Shown here: positions 1-12,700 of the stretch, in pieces
How positions within the stretch are numbered: position 1 is the first letter of the stretch
How the letters are laid out: each line of letters begins with the position of its first letter
DNA from: Phoronis australis
Lineage: Eukaryota > Phoronida > Phoronidae
Assembly: GCA_002633005.1 (NCBI GenBank)
Contig: NMRA01000298.1
Location: forward strand, 71,791 to 108,229
DNA: 36,439 nucleotides
Direction of reading: 5' to 3'
Made by a program: the position numbers and the translations under genes
Notes under the pieces: model-generated
Told to the model about the DNA's origin: nothing
Databases searched by the model: none
Seen by the model: only the letters and a program-made list of their open reading frames with translations

Positions 1-641
1 GTGGGATCCATGTCTTGAAATGAATATAAGGGATCCGCACTTCACCCTTTGATCAATTCCAAGGAAAGCTCTGCACCTTTGATGTAGAGTTACCAAATTA
101 CATGTATACCCTGCCACAACAAGAAAGCAAACGTTTTCTGACTCTGACTCTGACTCAATCGTTTTGAATTCAAAAAGGTGGGAACCATGTGCCTGTTTTG
201 GATTTATTGCCGACAACACAGTGTACACAAAACTAGACTCCACGGAAACGCAAATGACAATTGGCAAACCACTACTGACCCCACAACAAAACACATTAAA
301 ATAATACGGACTAAACTAATTTTCATGTGAGAATGTGTATGAATTTTGATTATTGACTTAACGTATCTGCAGGTAAAGAGAGCTATGTCAAGAATTGCAC
401 AGATGGTGGGAAATTGCGCCTCTTGCTGACGATGAAACAGGGGCATCTTTCTCGAGGAGCCTGTAAGCTTCTATCTTTTAGCTGTATTCAGTCTACAGAT
501 AGCCTAGCACGATTCATAAAAAACAACTTTGGTTGAAAGTCAGAAAATATGTCTACAAAACATAATTTGGGAGGAACACACGTGAAAAACGTTAAGGTAT
601 GGCATCAGCATAACTGTAGCGCGCCTCTAACTCCACGTGCA
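1..641. other. 3' UTR and 3' flank
   Basis: On the gene strand this begins with the 3' untranslated region after the TAA. Plus-strand positions ~136-157 hold a short (CTGACT)n-like run. No coding exon or mobile element is recognisable. Confidence 0.5.
203..208 (-). terminator. Candidate polyadenylation signal AATAAA
   Basis: Plus-strand TTTATT reads AATAAA on the gene strand, about 435 nt after the stop codon, which would give a 3' UTR of roughly 450-460 nt. It is the first clear AATAAA I see downstream of the TAA. A hexamer alone is weak evidence in AT-rich DNA. Confidence 0.4.
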
Positions 642-787
642 TTAGTTCACGGTGAAGACTTCGTTGACCACAAGACGACAGCTGGAATACCAGCAGGTGT
701 AAGCACCATTGTAACTGTAACCGGGACACGTCTGTACGTAGAGTCTTATGTTGTAGCTTCCTGCTGGAAGATCGCAGAACCCGCCAA
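642..787 (-). CDS. Exon 12: CTHRC1-like domain 3, C-terminus and stop
   Basis: Completes F631 and codes 632-678, ending in TAA at 644-642. The acceptor ACTCTTTTTCAG is strong. GGFCDLPAGSYNIRLYV (632-648), TCPGY (650-654) and the closing strand CRLVVNEV (667-674) align with the end of CTHRC1, so the protein stops where the family normally stops. The usual TGWNS motif reads TCWYS, and C662 and C667 are two extra cysteines five residues apart. The overlapping open frame on the opposite strand (549-791) is a shadow. Confidence 0.9.
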
Positions 788-3700
788 CTGAAAAAGAGTT
801 GTACACACAATCAGCTTAAAGTGGCGAATATCAAAGTATGAGTTTACAGCATTCGAAAGTGAAAAAAGACACCTGACTTAAAGAGGCGGGATATTATTTC
901 AAAATCTGGCACAATGCCAACACTCAATTATGAAATTCCGTCAAAACACCCATTTAGTCCAGAGAACATTTCCGCATAAACTGGACAATTTGGTATTATA
1001 ACACCTAAAAATAAAAACGACTGAATGTGCATTCTGTGCGGCTTGGAAAATCACAATAGTGAGAGACTCAGAATGCAGTAACACATGAACATTGATTGGT
1101 CATATTTTCAAGTGCGCGATGTTTGGAATTAAAACCCCAAAAGTTGCCATCAATTCGACGTACATGTACACGTAAGTAACAACACAGTCAGGTAGTCTCA
1201 TTGTTGCGACAGCGCACTAATCGACAACCTGAATCGTGTGTAGGCCAACTTACAGTATCTTGTCACTACGGTACATGACCCTATATGTTCAGGAAGACGT
1301 CATTAGTTTGCAACCTACATGTATCAGACATTAGACAGAAACAAGCCCAGAGAGACACTGTCACCGAGTCAACCTGGGGTAGAGACGGTCGCCATCCCAT
1401 AGGCCCTGGATACACCGGACTCTTTACGGGGAGTAATGCTTCACACTGATTCCAACAACAAAGCTACTGTACGTTGTTATAAGTACATGTACCTTCTGCG
1501 TATAGAGGGCCACCGGTGTCTATAACTTATTCCAATTCGAACATTCGTGTATTCTCGTAATCCATTTTTCTTGTTCGATCAGTTCTTCGTTCATTTGCTC
1601 AAATCGACAACTGGTCGTTTTAGACTGCTCGCTTCTGGGGATATGACGTCATGTCTCCTGGCGTGATTAATGTAAAAATGGCGGTGGTGCTGTCTTACGT
1701 CGGGGTAGTGTTTTAGAGTTTGTGTAAAACAAATCTACTCTCGCCCGCTCTGAGTCTCTATTCCTGAGTATTTAACATGTATGCGTTGTGAAACTACACT
1801 TTATGTAGAAATTCTCAATATCTTAACATTTGAGACATGCTTTGGAGCCATATATTGTACTTTACCACCGGCTAAAATTCCGATTATGGGGAATGTCAAT
1901 ATGGACATCCCACAAACAGCAGTGAATTTCCAGTTTCAACGTTTAAATGTATAAAGCATATTATTGTTTAAGTATAAGCGCTGCTTGTTGGGTAGCAGGC
2001 GTACATGTACATGTGCATTTAAAATATTCAAAAGGAAAAGAGCTGCGCTTGATTTGGGTAAAACGCAAAAGCAAGATGGCCAGTCTTTTACTAGTCAGAC
2101 ACGGTTATGTTACATCTGGCACAAACAGTATTCAGCTGGAGGGGGGTCAAACACAACACTGCCGGTGACTGGACAGGAGGGTTGGTGAAATGAGCAGCAC
2201 TTGATTGCCCTAAAGGAAAGCTCAAATTCAGCTCAAGGCAACGTGAGAAAGTAAGACACCTGAAAGGAACTAGCTTAACTGACACATTCCAATAACCATT
2301 CTTTTTGTGGGTGACCAGCGTTGACGTAAGGGCTTAGCACTTGACTACGCTAGCAACACATACATGTAACGCTTTGTCAGCATAACGCCTTATTCTACTA
2401 GTTTTAAGTTAACGGCTTATGTGAATTATGTAAATGTTTTACAACATTACTCGCACTTACACGATGAAGCGTGGTGTTGGTTATCATCGACATTGTCTGT
2501 TCTATGCAACAGTCTTTGATAGACTATTGTAGCAATTTTTCCAGGTGTTGAACATTCGGCCCCATTAAAGCTCAGATACCAACGGGCGCATCCGGGTGTA
2601 TCGTAGCTCGACTGGTATTGTCGCAAGGCACCGTTGAAGTGCACTGATAGTAGGCTTTGAGATGACTTCTTGTTGTAGGTGACTGACTGCGAGTAACGAA
2701 ATAAAGACGTTCAGTTATCTCTTGACAGAAGCATATACATGTACTCAGTCGGTAGAAACATGTTGTATAATTACATGTACTGGGGCCTGACGTGTAACCT
2801 TTGTATTCGAAATCAAGCTAATAATTTGTTTGCATATTCCATTCTGCGTATATTTTTCAGCTAGAACTCAAGACAGGAGTCTGCTATCCTATGCTGCAGT
2901 ACACTATGTTGCTCTTGGCACATTCTAGCATGCATTTGGTGACCTTGGCGGCCACGCTGAACTGGAAAACCTAAATTTTACTAGAACTTTTTGAGTTTAG
3001 TCAAGTTTGTGTCTGAGATCTAGCTTTTATCAAACGTGAACCTAGACTACCCACTCACTCCGATTTATCTTGACTTCGTACTGAATAAGAAGGCAAAATG
3101 AAAATATGTTGATTTTGAGTTCCATCTCAGGTACACAGACTAGCCCTGGACATCCGTTGGACGTTTGGTGAGGGGCGGGAGCGAAACAGACATGACCAGA
3201 ACACTCCACCCCCTCCATTGACAGACTTCAGTTTCGTCCCCGTCACCAGCTTCCAAAAATCGAAGCCAATAAGATTTTATACCATTCCACCCGCAGTTGA
3301 CCCATCCCCAGGCAAAAAGTTTACCTCCTCTCCCCTCTTTGGCTATACCAGGCCGAAGGAAACGTAAAGCACCGTAGCTTGGGTACCCAGAACATTGCGT
3401 CAATAAAATGTCGTTAGAGAACGTCATCCTTTAGGACGTTATACGATGTTACGCATTTAGGGCGCGTCATACAAGTAGATACTACCCTCATTTGCACAAA
3501 CTAAGCTTCATCCCGATGTTAATAGCTTGATGCTGCAGTTGCTTTGAAGTGCACTGAATGCTATTACATAAGAGAACGACCACGAATAGAAATATATTCT
3601 CAGAATCAAACAATCAGTGTTGTGGTCACTGCAGCTTTGTTTCACGTTTTGAGAAGATTACACGAGTCTTCTTGACGAACTTATGATCACGAGCGTGTAA

Positions 3701-6700
3701 GTCACTTGTGCAGTCACATACGTGCGTTCAGTGGATTTGATAGTTATTTGGTTGGTCGACATGTACTGCCAGTGGATATTCCTTGGCGTTCATGAAATTC
3801 CAAATGATCGTGTGGTCTACAAATAATCTTGTTCCTGTGAGTACATTTCCCTGATTTTTTTCTGTCAATCTATGATCTGCACTGTAGGTGTTCCTAGCCC
3901 TTTCCTGCTTTCGCTAGCAATAAATGGCCAAGGTGGAGAGAGACCGCAGTAGTTACAGTCTAGTTAAAGTCAATAGCGTGATTGCCCTTTGAAATAGCTG
4001 ACTTTCAAAATAACCGACCAATATTGAAATGTCGCCAGAGGGCGATGAGATCTTTAGTGGCCAGGCGCTCAGCACCACCCACAGAACCCAGTTATTTTCA
4101 GTTATGCAATGCTCAAATAATCTGATTTCAAGTATTCCACACAAGGTTTAATCTCCGGCGATGTAAATTATTTTTAACAAACATAAATAATAAATCGAGT
4201 ACTTGTGAGTTTGCAAACTAGCCAAAGGTAACAATGTTGACATGGGAAATTATTGGATAAATTTCACAATTAACCATTGGAATTGAGAAGACCAAAATGG
4301 AAGTACAACTTCATACAACCAGTACAGATGGATGGTGTCTTCTGTTTTTTTTCCACAAAATGTACATATTTGGTAATCTATGAATCACAACAATTTTACC
4401 TAAACGTTATGAGTGCTTAAAAGTCTGTGATAATTGGACTTCAAAACCAATTCAATTTTAAACCAATGCTAAACATTTACGAACAAATTTGTGTTTTCTT
4501 CCACCATTCATCACCGGTCAGCTGGGAATAAAGCACCAATTTTCCTTTTATTTCAAAATTCAGTTGGATAAAACATGTGTTCCAAATTTGTTTTGAAAAC
4601 TTCGGTTAGTAAACTAAGTTAAAGAAATGAAACTTGTTGTTTTAAAAAACGCTTAGAAGATTTTTTTAAACCAAAAATATGGTGCATGGAGGACAAAACC
4701 CACCTGCCGCATCAAAAGACTGGCAAATCATTAGTTTACGACTTTTGTCTAAAATATCGTTAATGAAAAGTTGTTCTAACTTGATTTTTACTGGCGACGC
4801 TCCCATCGCCTGCCTCCAGGAGCATCATAATTGCCATCTATGTACGATTGTCTGGCGCCTCACATGGCACACCTCAGCAATGGTACTACATGTATTTGGG
4901 TCAATAATAAATAAGCTAACGACAAGAAGAATGCTGCAAATAGTATATCCCGTTCAATCCGCCATATTTTGATCACATCACGTGACCTAAAGAATGTCTT
5001 CGATACTCACAATACTTCCGATATGACCATTGTTTGTACCGTCGTTCACTGCCCACCACCACCACTGGTGAAAGTTGTACTCGGGCAGTCGCTGGACGCT
5101 ACCGTCACGGGTCGCGACTATCATTAGAAATAAGACAGATTATATGTTTACCATGTGCTCACTCAAAACAGTTATGGAACCACTTTCCATCACAAAACCA
5201 ACTTTGGTTACGGTTGTTTGTAACCGTTTCAAATACGTTAGGATTAACATTCTAAACACCAAACACCGATCCTCGTATGTGGCAAAAATGAAAAATAATA
5301 CGACCACTGTTTACGTCATACGGTTATCTTTGTCGGTTGTGTCGGAATTAGGCGTGACCACTCTCGCTGCGACCCTACGGGACCTCGAAATAACACCTCT
5401 CATGTCCATGAAGTTCGGGTAAATTCGGACAAAACTTCCTAGCTCTACTTGCTTACCTACTACAGAAGGTTTGTGGATCAGCTAATAACATTAGACGAGA
5501 AATGGGATCTCCGCAAATCATTTGAGAAACCAACCAATGAGATTCTTTGTTACTAGTTCACTTCCAATGCCTTCGGATTTTAAGAATAATAACAATGGTC
5601 AAAATCGGGGAAATTCGGACGCAGGTGGGGAAAGTCGGACGGAGTGTCGGGGAAATTCGGACCAGCAAATTCTGAATAGGTAAAAATCGGACAAAATATA
5701 TAACATTACTTTATGATTTCAAAAAATGAGTTTAGGTGTTATTTTGCAGTCTTAACATCAGACAAGTAGTAAAATTTAAGAAGTCATCATGTCCTGGCCA
5801 CATAAACAACGTAAAAATACGTCCGCCCTTACCAATTTGTGTGCAGCCCACGTGGTAAACAGCGCCATTGTTGTTGACAAATTAAGTTTTGGATTAACCT
5901 CTTAAAACAGGAGGTCATCACGTGATTACGAAAATCTCTCAAGAAAAAGTCAATAAAAGCGTCTAGTAGCCTGAAAACTCGGGAGTCAGAATTTCCCCGC
6001 AGCATACAATAAGTTGGAGGGGAAATTCGGACACCGTTTTTTTTATTAAATCATGCTTTTTGTAAGTTTTTCTATTAGAATTAACATATAAAACTGAATT
6101 CAAGCTCATTTACATGATAAGTGACCAAGTGACCTAAATAAAACTTGAAAATGACAGTGTACCTACCGCAGACTTTCAAAATCAGCACGCGAAGCAAACG
6201 GCAGGGCGACATAAGGTGCTGAACATGCCTCATATCTGTTGAAACTTTGTTGTAATTCAAGTGAGTTGATAAATAAACTCTTACTATTGTTCAAAGTAGT
6301 GAATAATATTTTCACTTAGTGGTAAGGCATCTTGGTTGTTAATATATTTGACGTTCATTTAGACTTGCCCGAATTTTACCGCCGTCCGAGTTTCCCCGAA
6401 CTACCCATACTACTATAACTACTGTTATAGTCGGTGGGAAAAGAAATGCCTTCCGTAAGAAGCGGATTTTGTAGATGTGAATATTGTGACTTGATTATGA
6501 CCGTGGCAAGGGGATCTGTCTCCCCTACTGCAATTTGCCGCGTCAAAGAAAAATCTAGATATTCGAGGTATAGGGTAATTACACTGTACCTGCACTAACG
6601 TCCAGATCGTAGCGGATTTCCTCGACAATAACCCTGTTTCTCTGATTCCAGCCCGTGTAACCGTCCATACTCCCTGCTAATCTGGCGATGTGTATCTCAA

Positions 6701-9700
6701 CGGATCTCCGTCCTACTGCAATGTTGTTGCACATGCCATCAACTGTGTAGACAAATATTTAACGTGTTTAAATCACCAGTTATCGAATAAAACATGAAAA
6801 AAACAGCACCACCAGTCTATCAAACACCCGCAAACAAAATCGGACGATAAGTGAATTACCCGATCTCGAGTTACGACCATTTATTGGTAGATACGTACTA
6901 CATAAACTCGGGAAAAGTAATTGCCGCACGAGCCATGTTCCATCGTGCTTATAGTCGGTGGGCCAGATCTCATAGCGTTCATCCTTGAGAGTACTTTTGG
7001 CTAGATAATATACTTATCAATCAAATTCCAAAAAGTTCCCACGTCTACACTTGCACATTTTTTTAAAAAAGGTGTTTTTGTTGCACAAAATATTATGCAC
7101 ATTCCTGCCACTTGGGGGCGCTTTTCTATTGAATTAACCAATCAGCGAGCCAGATTGTATTGTTGTGCTTAGTTACTTCAATATGGCTGCTCCCATGGAG
7201 TGTGATGCCTGTATAATTCAAGGTTTATCAAACAGCACAAAATTGTGATGCCAGAGCCTAAAGAAGCTTAGGAAATCTTCCTGACGAACTCTGATGGACT
7301 ATGGAACTCTGTAGATCAGTAGATCAAAAAGAAGAAGAGGTGTCACAAACGTTTGTGCAGAAAACACCTGCATGTCCTGGTATAGCCTACAAAGTATACT
7401 GCTGAGTGCTGTAGACTAGAAGACCAAGTGTCAGACCAAGAAATTGAAAGGACATAGAACGGCATAGCAACGTTTCAAGGCACCAACAGTAGTACTAAAG
7501 CTGAAGTTGATGAAAGTGATACAGATGTTATCCAAGATTTCCCAAGTAAATCAATTTTGCTTCCAAAATCTGAAACACCCAATTAACCTGAATAACAGGA
7601 ACATTCTGAAACATGAGTGCATCACTTGTTAGCAGGAAAAGTATGTTATGGACCATATTTCAAGAAAGAGAAAGAAGTATAGCTTTGTAAAACAGGTACG
7701 TGTTTTCGAAAGGTATATCTTGGTGTTTTCCATGTGTGTTTCAGTATTATCACCAGTTGTTTTTTTAACTTGTTCAGCTCCTTGGCTGCCTAGGCCTTAA
7801 GCAATACCGCTGACCCAGTGGAGACGGTGATCATACCATAGGTACTCCATATACCGGATGCTTTTCAGCAAATTATGTTCCTATAAGTTTAGAAGTACTG
7901 CGTAGAGATGCCTCTGAGGAGGTCGTTAATGTTTTCATTTGTTCCCAATTTAAACAAATACTCCTGCAATCCTGTTTTTCGAACACTCCATTGTTCAGTT
8001 GCCACATCGAAACTGCGTGCGCTAAGGGATAATCATATGGCGTTATACTGTGGGTGTGATTTTAAAGCACTTTAAGAAGGTTAAATGGAGTAGATGGTTG
8101 CAAACAACATGCCCAAGTGGCCGTCATCCCCTGCCGTAGTCCTGGTATAGAAGGAACCTCTTCTCGAATTTTTGTAAACATTAATTACTTAGGTAGCTGC
8201 AGTGATAATTAAATTAGAGTGCCTAAGTGGCCATCGTCGCTGTCGTAATTTGAAGACGATGGAAACCATTGTCCATTTCGTCAAATGTAAATTACCTTAA
8301 GTGTAAATCAATTGACTATGGTTTGAGCATCTGATTTTAAAAAATTAAATTTCAATCACTGCACTGGTATATCAGCTGATTTATTTTCAGTTGCATCAAC
8401 TAATCTAATTATTAGACGATCAACATTATTAGGCTACAGATCAGACGGCATGTAAATTTGGTAGGCTGGTGGTGGATCAGTTCCAGATAAGCCCGTATGA
8501 AAAAGTTGCATGCCAACTCACTCATAGTTGAATGTTAAATTAGTGTTAACAGTTCGGTTTTTTTCAGTTGGACTTGTATCGCAAGCGACAGCTCAGTTTA
8601 GAGCCCTGAATATGCAAATGAAATTCAAAGATAAAGGCCTTGTGTCTTAGAAGCCAAGTACCACTGATCATCATGGTATACAAAATAGAAAGACAACGAT
8701 TGTGAAGAGTGACGAATCCACAGTTTTCAGAGATGTTTTTCTACAGTTTTGTTTGGAGTTCATTGAATCATAGCTTCTAACACATGGATATGTCAGTTGC
8801 CTTTCAAAACTAAAGCAAGATTTTGAAGCTGTTCTTCAGAAACCTGGTGTGCATGAAGTTATTTGTGTGTATGAAGTTATCTGTTGTAGTTTGTGCCCGA
8901 CTAAGAGATACGGAAGTGAATTGAGGCTAGTGTTAATAATTCACTTGCTGACTCTAATTAACACAGCCCATTATAACATATTTTGAATCAGACGTTTGCC
9001 CAAATCCTGCCCGCCTCCAAACAAGGACTTAGTGTTTGACCCTTCACTGCCTGCGGGCCAATCACCATTGTGGGGTGCTGTACCCTCTCTAATCGACCAT
9101 AGTTGGCTCCTTGGCGGTGGAGCTTTGCAGTTAAAATGTATGGCAGTGTCCGCATCTCCATGAACGCTGCAAGTGCAAAAAGAACATGTGTGCTTCGAAA
9201 CTGAGTTTGTGCTGCAATGCTGGGTCAAACTGTACAGACTATAAATGTGCAGCTGTGACAACTGTAGTAACATCAGCAACACTGACTGCATAACATTGGA
9301 TAGTTCTTTGACAAGTCAACCCTAAATAGACCTCCAACCTCGTTATTTCCTGTTTTTTGTATTGAAAAGTTAATTTTATTTATTGAATAAGTCATAGAAA
9401 GTAAAAACTTTGATCATTGTCATGTATTTGTCTCATACTGCTTGATAAACGCTGTCAGAATAATTTGTTATTTTCATACAGTCTGTGTACACATTCACAG
9501 AGATCATTCAACTATATTGTTTTTGTACTATAACGTATTTCTGGTGTATTATGCAAACAAGCTGTATTTTACACCATTAGTCAATGTTTGAGTCATTGAG
9601 GCACAAATTCTGCCCAGTCTCAAGTGTTTTGTGTCATTTTTGTTGCCAGACAATGCCAGAATAACTGTCTTGTAACATTCAAACTTAGTTTGCATTTTTG

Positions 9701-12700
9701 CCACTAGGTGTCTCTTTACATTTTTTAAATTTCACTGTTTACAATTAATCTACAATAGTAAAATATGTAATGTGAGTGTAATATTGTTCAATACAATAGC
9801 ACTGATGGGACCATATTACTTGTTTTACAAAAAAAGTCACCAAAACTGTTGTTTTTACAAATATAAATTTGCTAAGCTCTTTGGTGATTATTAGGTAACT
9901 TCAAACTCAAATTTCTCAAAAATGTGCAACTTTATATGTGGGAACTTTATAGATTTTGAAAACACTCTAGTAAATGAATTAAAAACACCAAAGTAAAATT
10001 GCCCCCCTAAAGTACCCACAAAAACCATTTTCTAGAGGCCCTACAAATTCTGGCCCACCGACTATTAGACAAGTGTAAAAAATCGTCACAAACTGCTGCT
10101 TGTTTTCTCGTTGGTCACGGTGTAATCAGGAATTGTGAAGCTTTGCGTTTGTGGTGGTTGTAGCAACTTAGCATTTGATTGCGTTCTGTCTGTTTCCCAA
10201 GGGACTTCAGAGAACCGCAGATATGGCACAACTTTGTACGAGAAACTTGCTTGCTGGTCGACATGATGCACTGGCGCTAGGTACACTACGTTCACGCGCC
10301 ACCCTCGTGTCCGTGGAACTAAGATATTTTAAATTGAGGTCCCTTCCTTCTATTTTCCTGTGTTTGGGACTTTGAATAAACGATCGTGCGTGCAATGTCA
10401 CAAAGGAAAGTTTAATTACGCTGATATAGTACCCACTATTCAAAAGATGGTAAAAAGTGGTAAAGTCTCATGCACAAAGCTCAGGATATTTCTAACAACT
10501 AGTTTTAGTCCAACTTGTCTTCTTCTACGATATTCACGGATTGCTGTCTAACACTTGTTTTTGGAAGGAATGCAGTTTTATACCAAATGACTCACCAGAT
10601 ACCGATCAATAACAGGATTACAATTGTTGCTGGTGTAACTCAATTAATTTTGTTCATGCGGTATTGTACACATGTAAGTCGCTGACATAACAAAAGCTAA
10701 TGCAAATTTACTAATGAAAAAGACATTGACATTCGATTTTATTCATGCATTGCTGTCATGTGCATGCATGTGGTCATGAAAAATTTAAAGTCTTATCACA
10801 AACCAACATAAAGAGGACACTAATGTCCAGGCCGCTATCGCTGTGGATTTAATCTGTAAAACAGTATCTCCCCTCACTCAACAGCTGGATGACAGGATAA
10901 ATGTTACCATCCAGTTTGTCATACAGGACTTCGTAGACATCTCTGTGTGTTTTGCCAAAGATCTAGAAAACTATAGATTTTAACTCATTAAAATTGTACA
11001 TATTCTGAATTTCATAGTTCACTTTTACCAATCTGTTGCCAGTTGGCTATCGTGACCATGTCTTTTTCTTATAACGTAGCAAAATGAAGAACAAAATGAT
11101 TTCCAATCAGACTTCACAAAATCCATGAACTTGGACAGCTTATTAATTCCACGAAACATATCGCTGCGCCAATGGCATGCTCTTGCTACTCAGGCAAAAT
11201 AGCCTCTCAGTGTTCAACGACGAGAAATTAAACACCAGAGGTCTATGCCTTCTCGCAACATTTGACATTAAAAATATAACTCAATGAATGACATTAAATG
11301 CATTAATAACCCAGGAACTAATCTCTATTTACTGAACTAGGCACGCAAACCGAACAATTTCATGGCATACTTCGAGTTAGTAGAAGGACATTCGTTCGTG
11401 GGCGTAAGGTTTAGTATTGAACGATGTAACGTCGTTAGTTACAGTTACTTAGGCAATGATTGCTCGGTTGAAATGGGTATGCTATTTATAGACAGTTGAA
11501 CAACCTGAGACGCGATTCATGGTCCAAATAGTCAACGTTTCGGTTTACATAAGACCATTATCAGAAAGCAGTGTCACTAACCGGCAATACAACTAAAACA
11601 CTAAATGAAAATCACAATGCAAGCTAGAGAAAATGAGAGTGCTAAAGACCCCAACAATGGTTCGTTTACTCACTCAGTCAGTTGATCATGGAGTTCAGAT
11701 ACTAGACAAAATGCTGAGTATCAAATAGACTCGTACTGCTGAGAGCTCACTCAACAGTGATGTTGGGGCTTACATGTACGGTTTGGAGTTTTTATCACTG
11801 CCTTGTCGCTCTCCAGGACTACTCATGCACTGTGATGTTCACTTAGTGTTTTGGTTGTATTGCCGGTTAGTGGCACTTCTTCCCGATGATGGTTTTATGT
11901 CATTAAACCAAAACGTTCAAATTATGAATCGCGTCTCAGTTTTCATGCTCAGCTTTTCCTGTTACTACGGCCAAAATCTAGTGTTATTGGGAAAGCTACA
12001 TGTATTTCAAACAATGGTGCGTCTGTGATACTTTGATGCTGTATACGTAAATACTTTTGCATCAACTAACTTAGCTAATATGAAATATCACTTTCATTCA
12101 ACTGTGGGATTACTACAGTATGAGCATGTTCTTATTATAGCCGTGCGTGGGTATTTAAAGCTGCGCATGTGCCTATGGACGAACTAGGTGCGTAAAATCA
12201 TGCTTGACACTCATGCATCCGAAAAATGGGCACCCACTTATTTTTTAAATATTCTCAGCCTTTGGGTGGAACTGCATGAACAAAAATTTGATGTATTTCT
12301 TTTAGTTGAGTCGAAAAATGACTCCCCATGCACCCCCGAACTTCAAAGTTTAAGTTGCATTTTTGCAAAGAAAAATGTTTCTGAAAACTGAAAAAAGATG
12401 TTAACAAGCCGAAAAAATGTCCCACGTGCATTTTTATGCAAATTACTGCCGCCATTACCGATTTGTAGTTATTTGATGATATCGGACTTTATTTTTCCTG
12501 TAACTGAATAAATCAAGTGTCAACACTGGAGAATCATGGCTTTTGGAGACTTTTGTCCCGAATTTCATGAAGGTGTCGTAGTTTTTTGCCTGCTTTTTAT
12601 CTGACATTGCTTAAGGCTGTTAAGTTACCATGTTCATTTATAGACTCTAAATGAAGAATGCATAAGGTTAGTGTTTGTTCTTTGGCTTCAGTAGATAAGT

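Noticed and set aside
549-791. 80-codon open frame on the plus strand
   Set aside because: It is antisense to exon 12 of the minus-strand gene, which has a strong acceptor, the right phase and a family match.
3140-3427. 95-codon GC-richer minus-strand frame in intron 10
   Set aside because: No phase 0 exon structure and no similarity to any module in the gene.
6425-6438. 14 bp match to the transposon end at 6949-6962
   Set aside because: A 14 bp match is expected several times by chance in a window this size, and no partner end was found.
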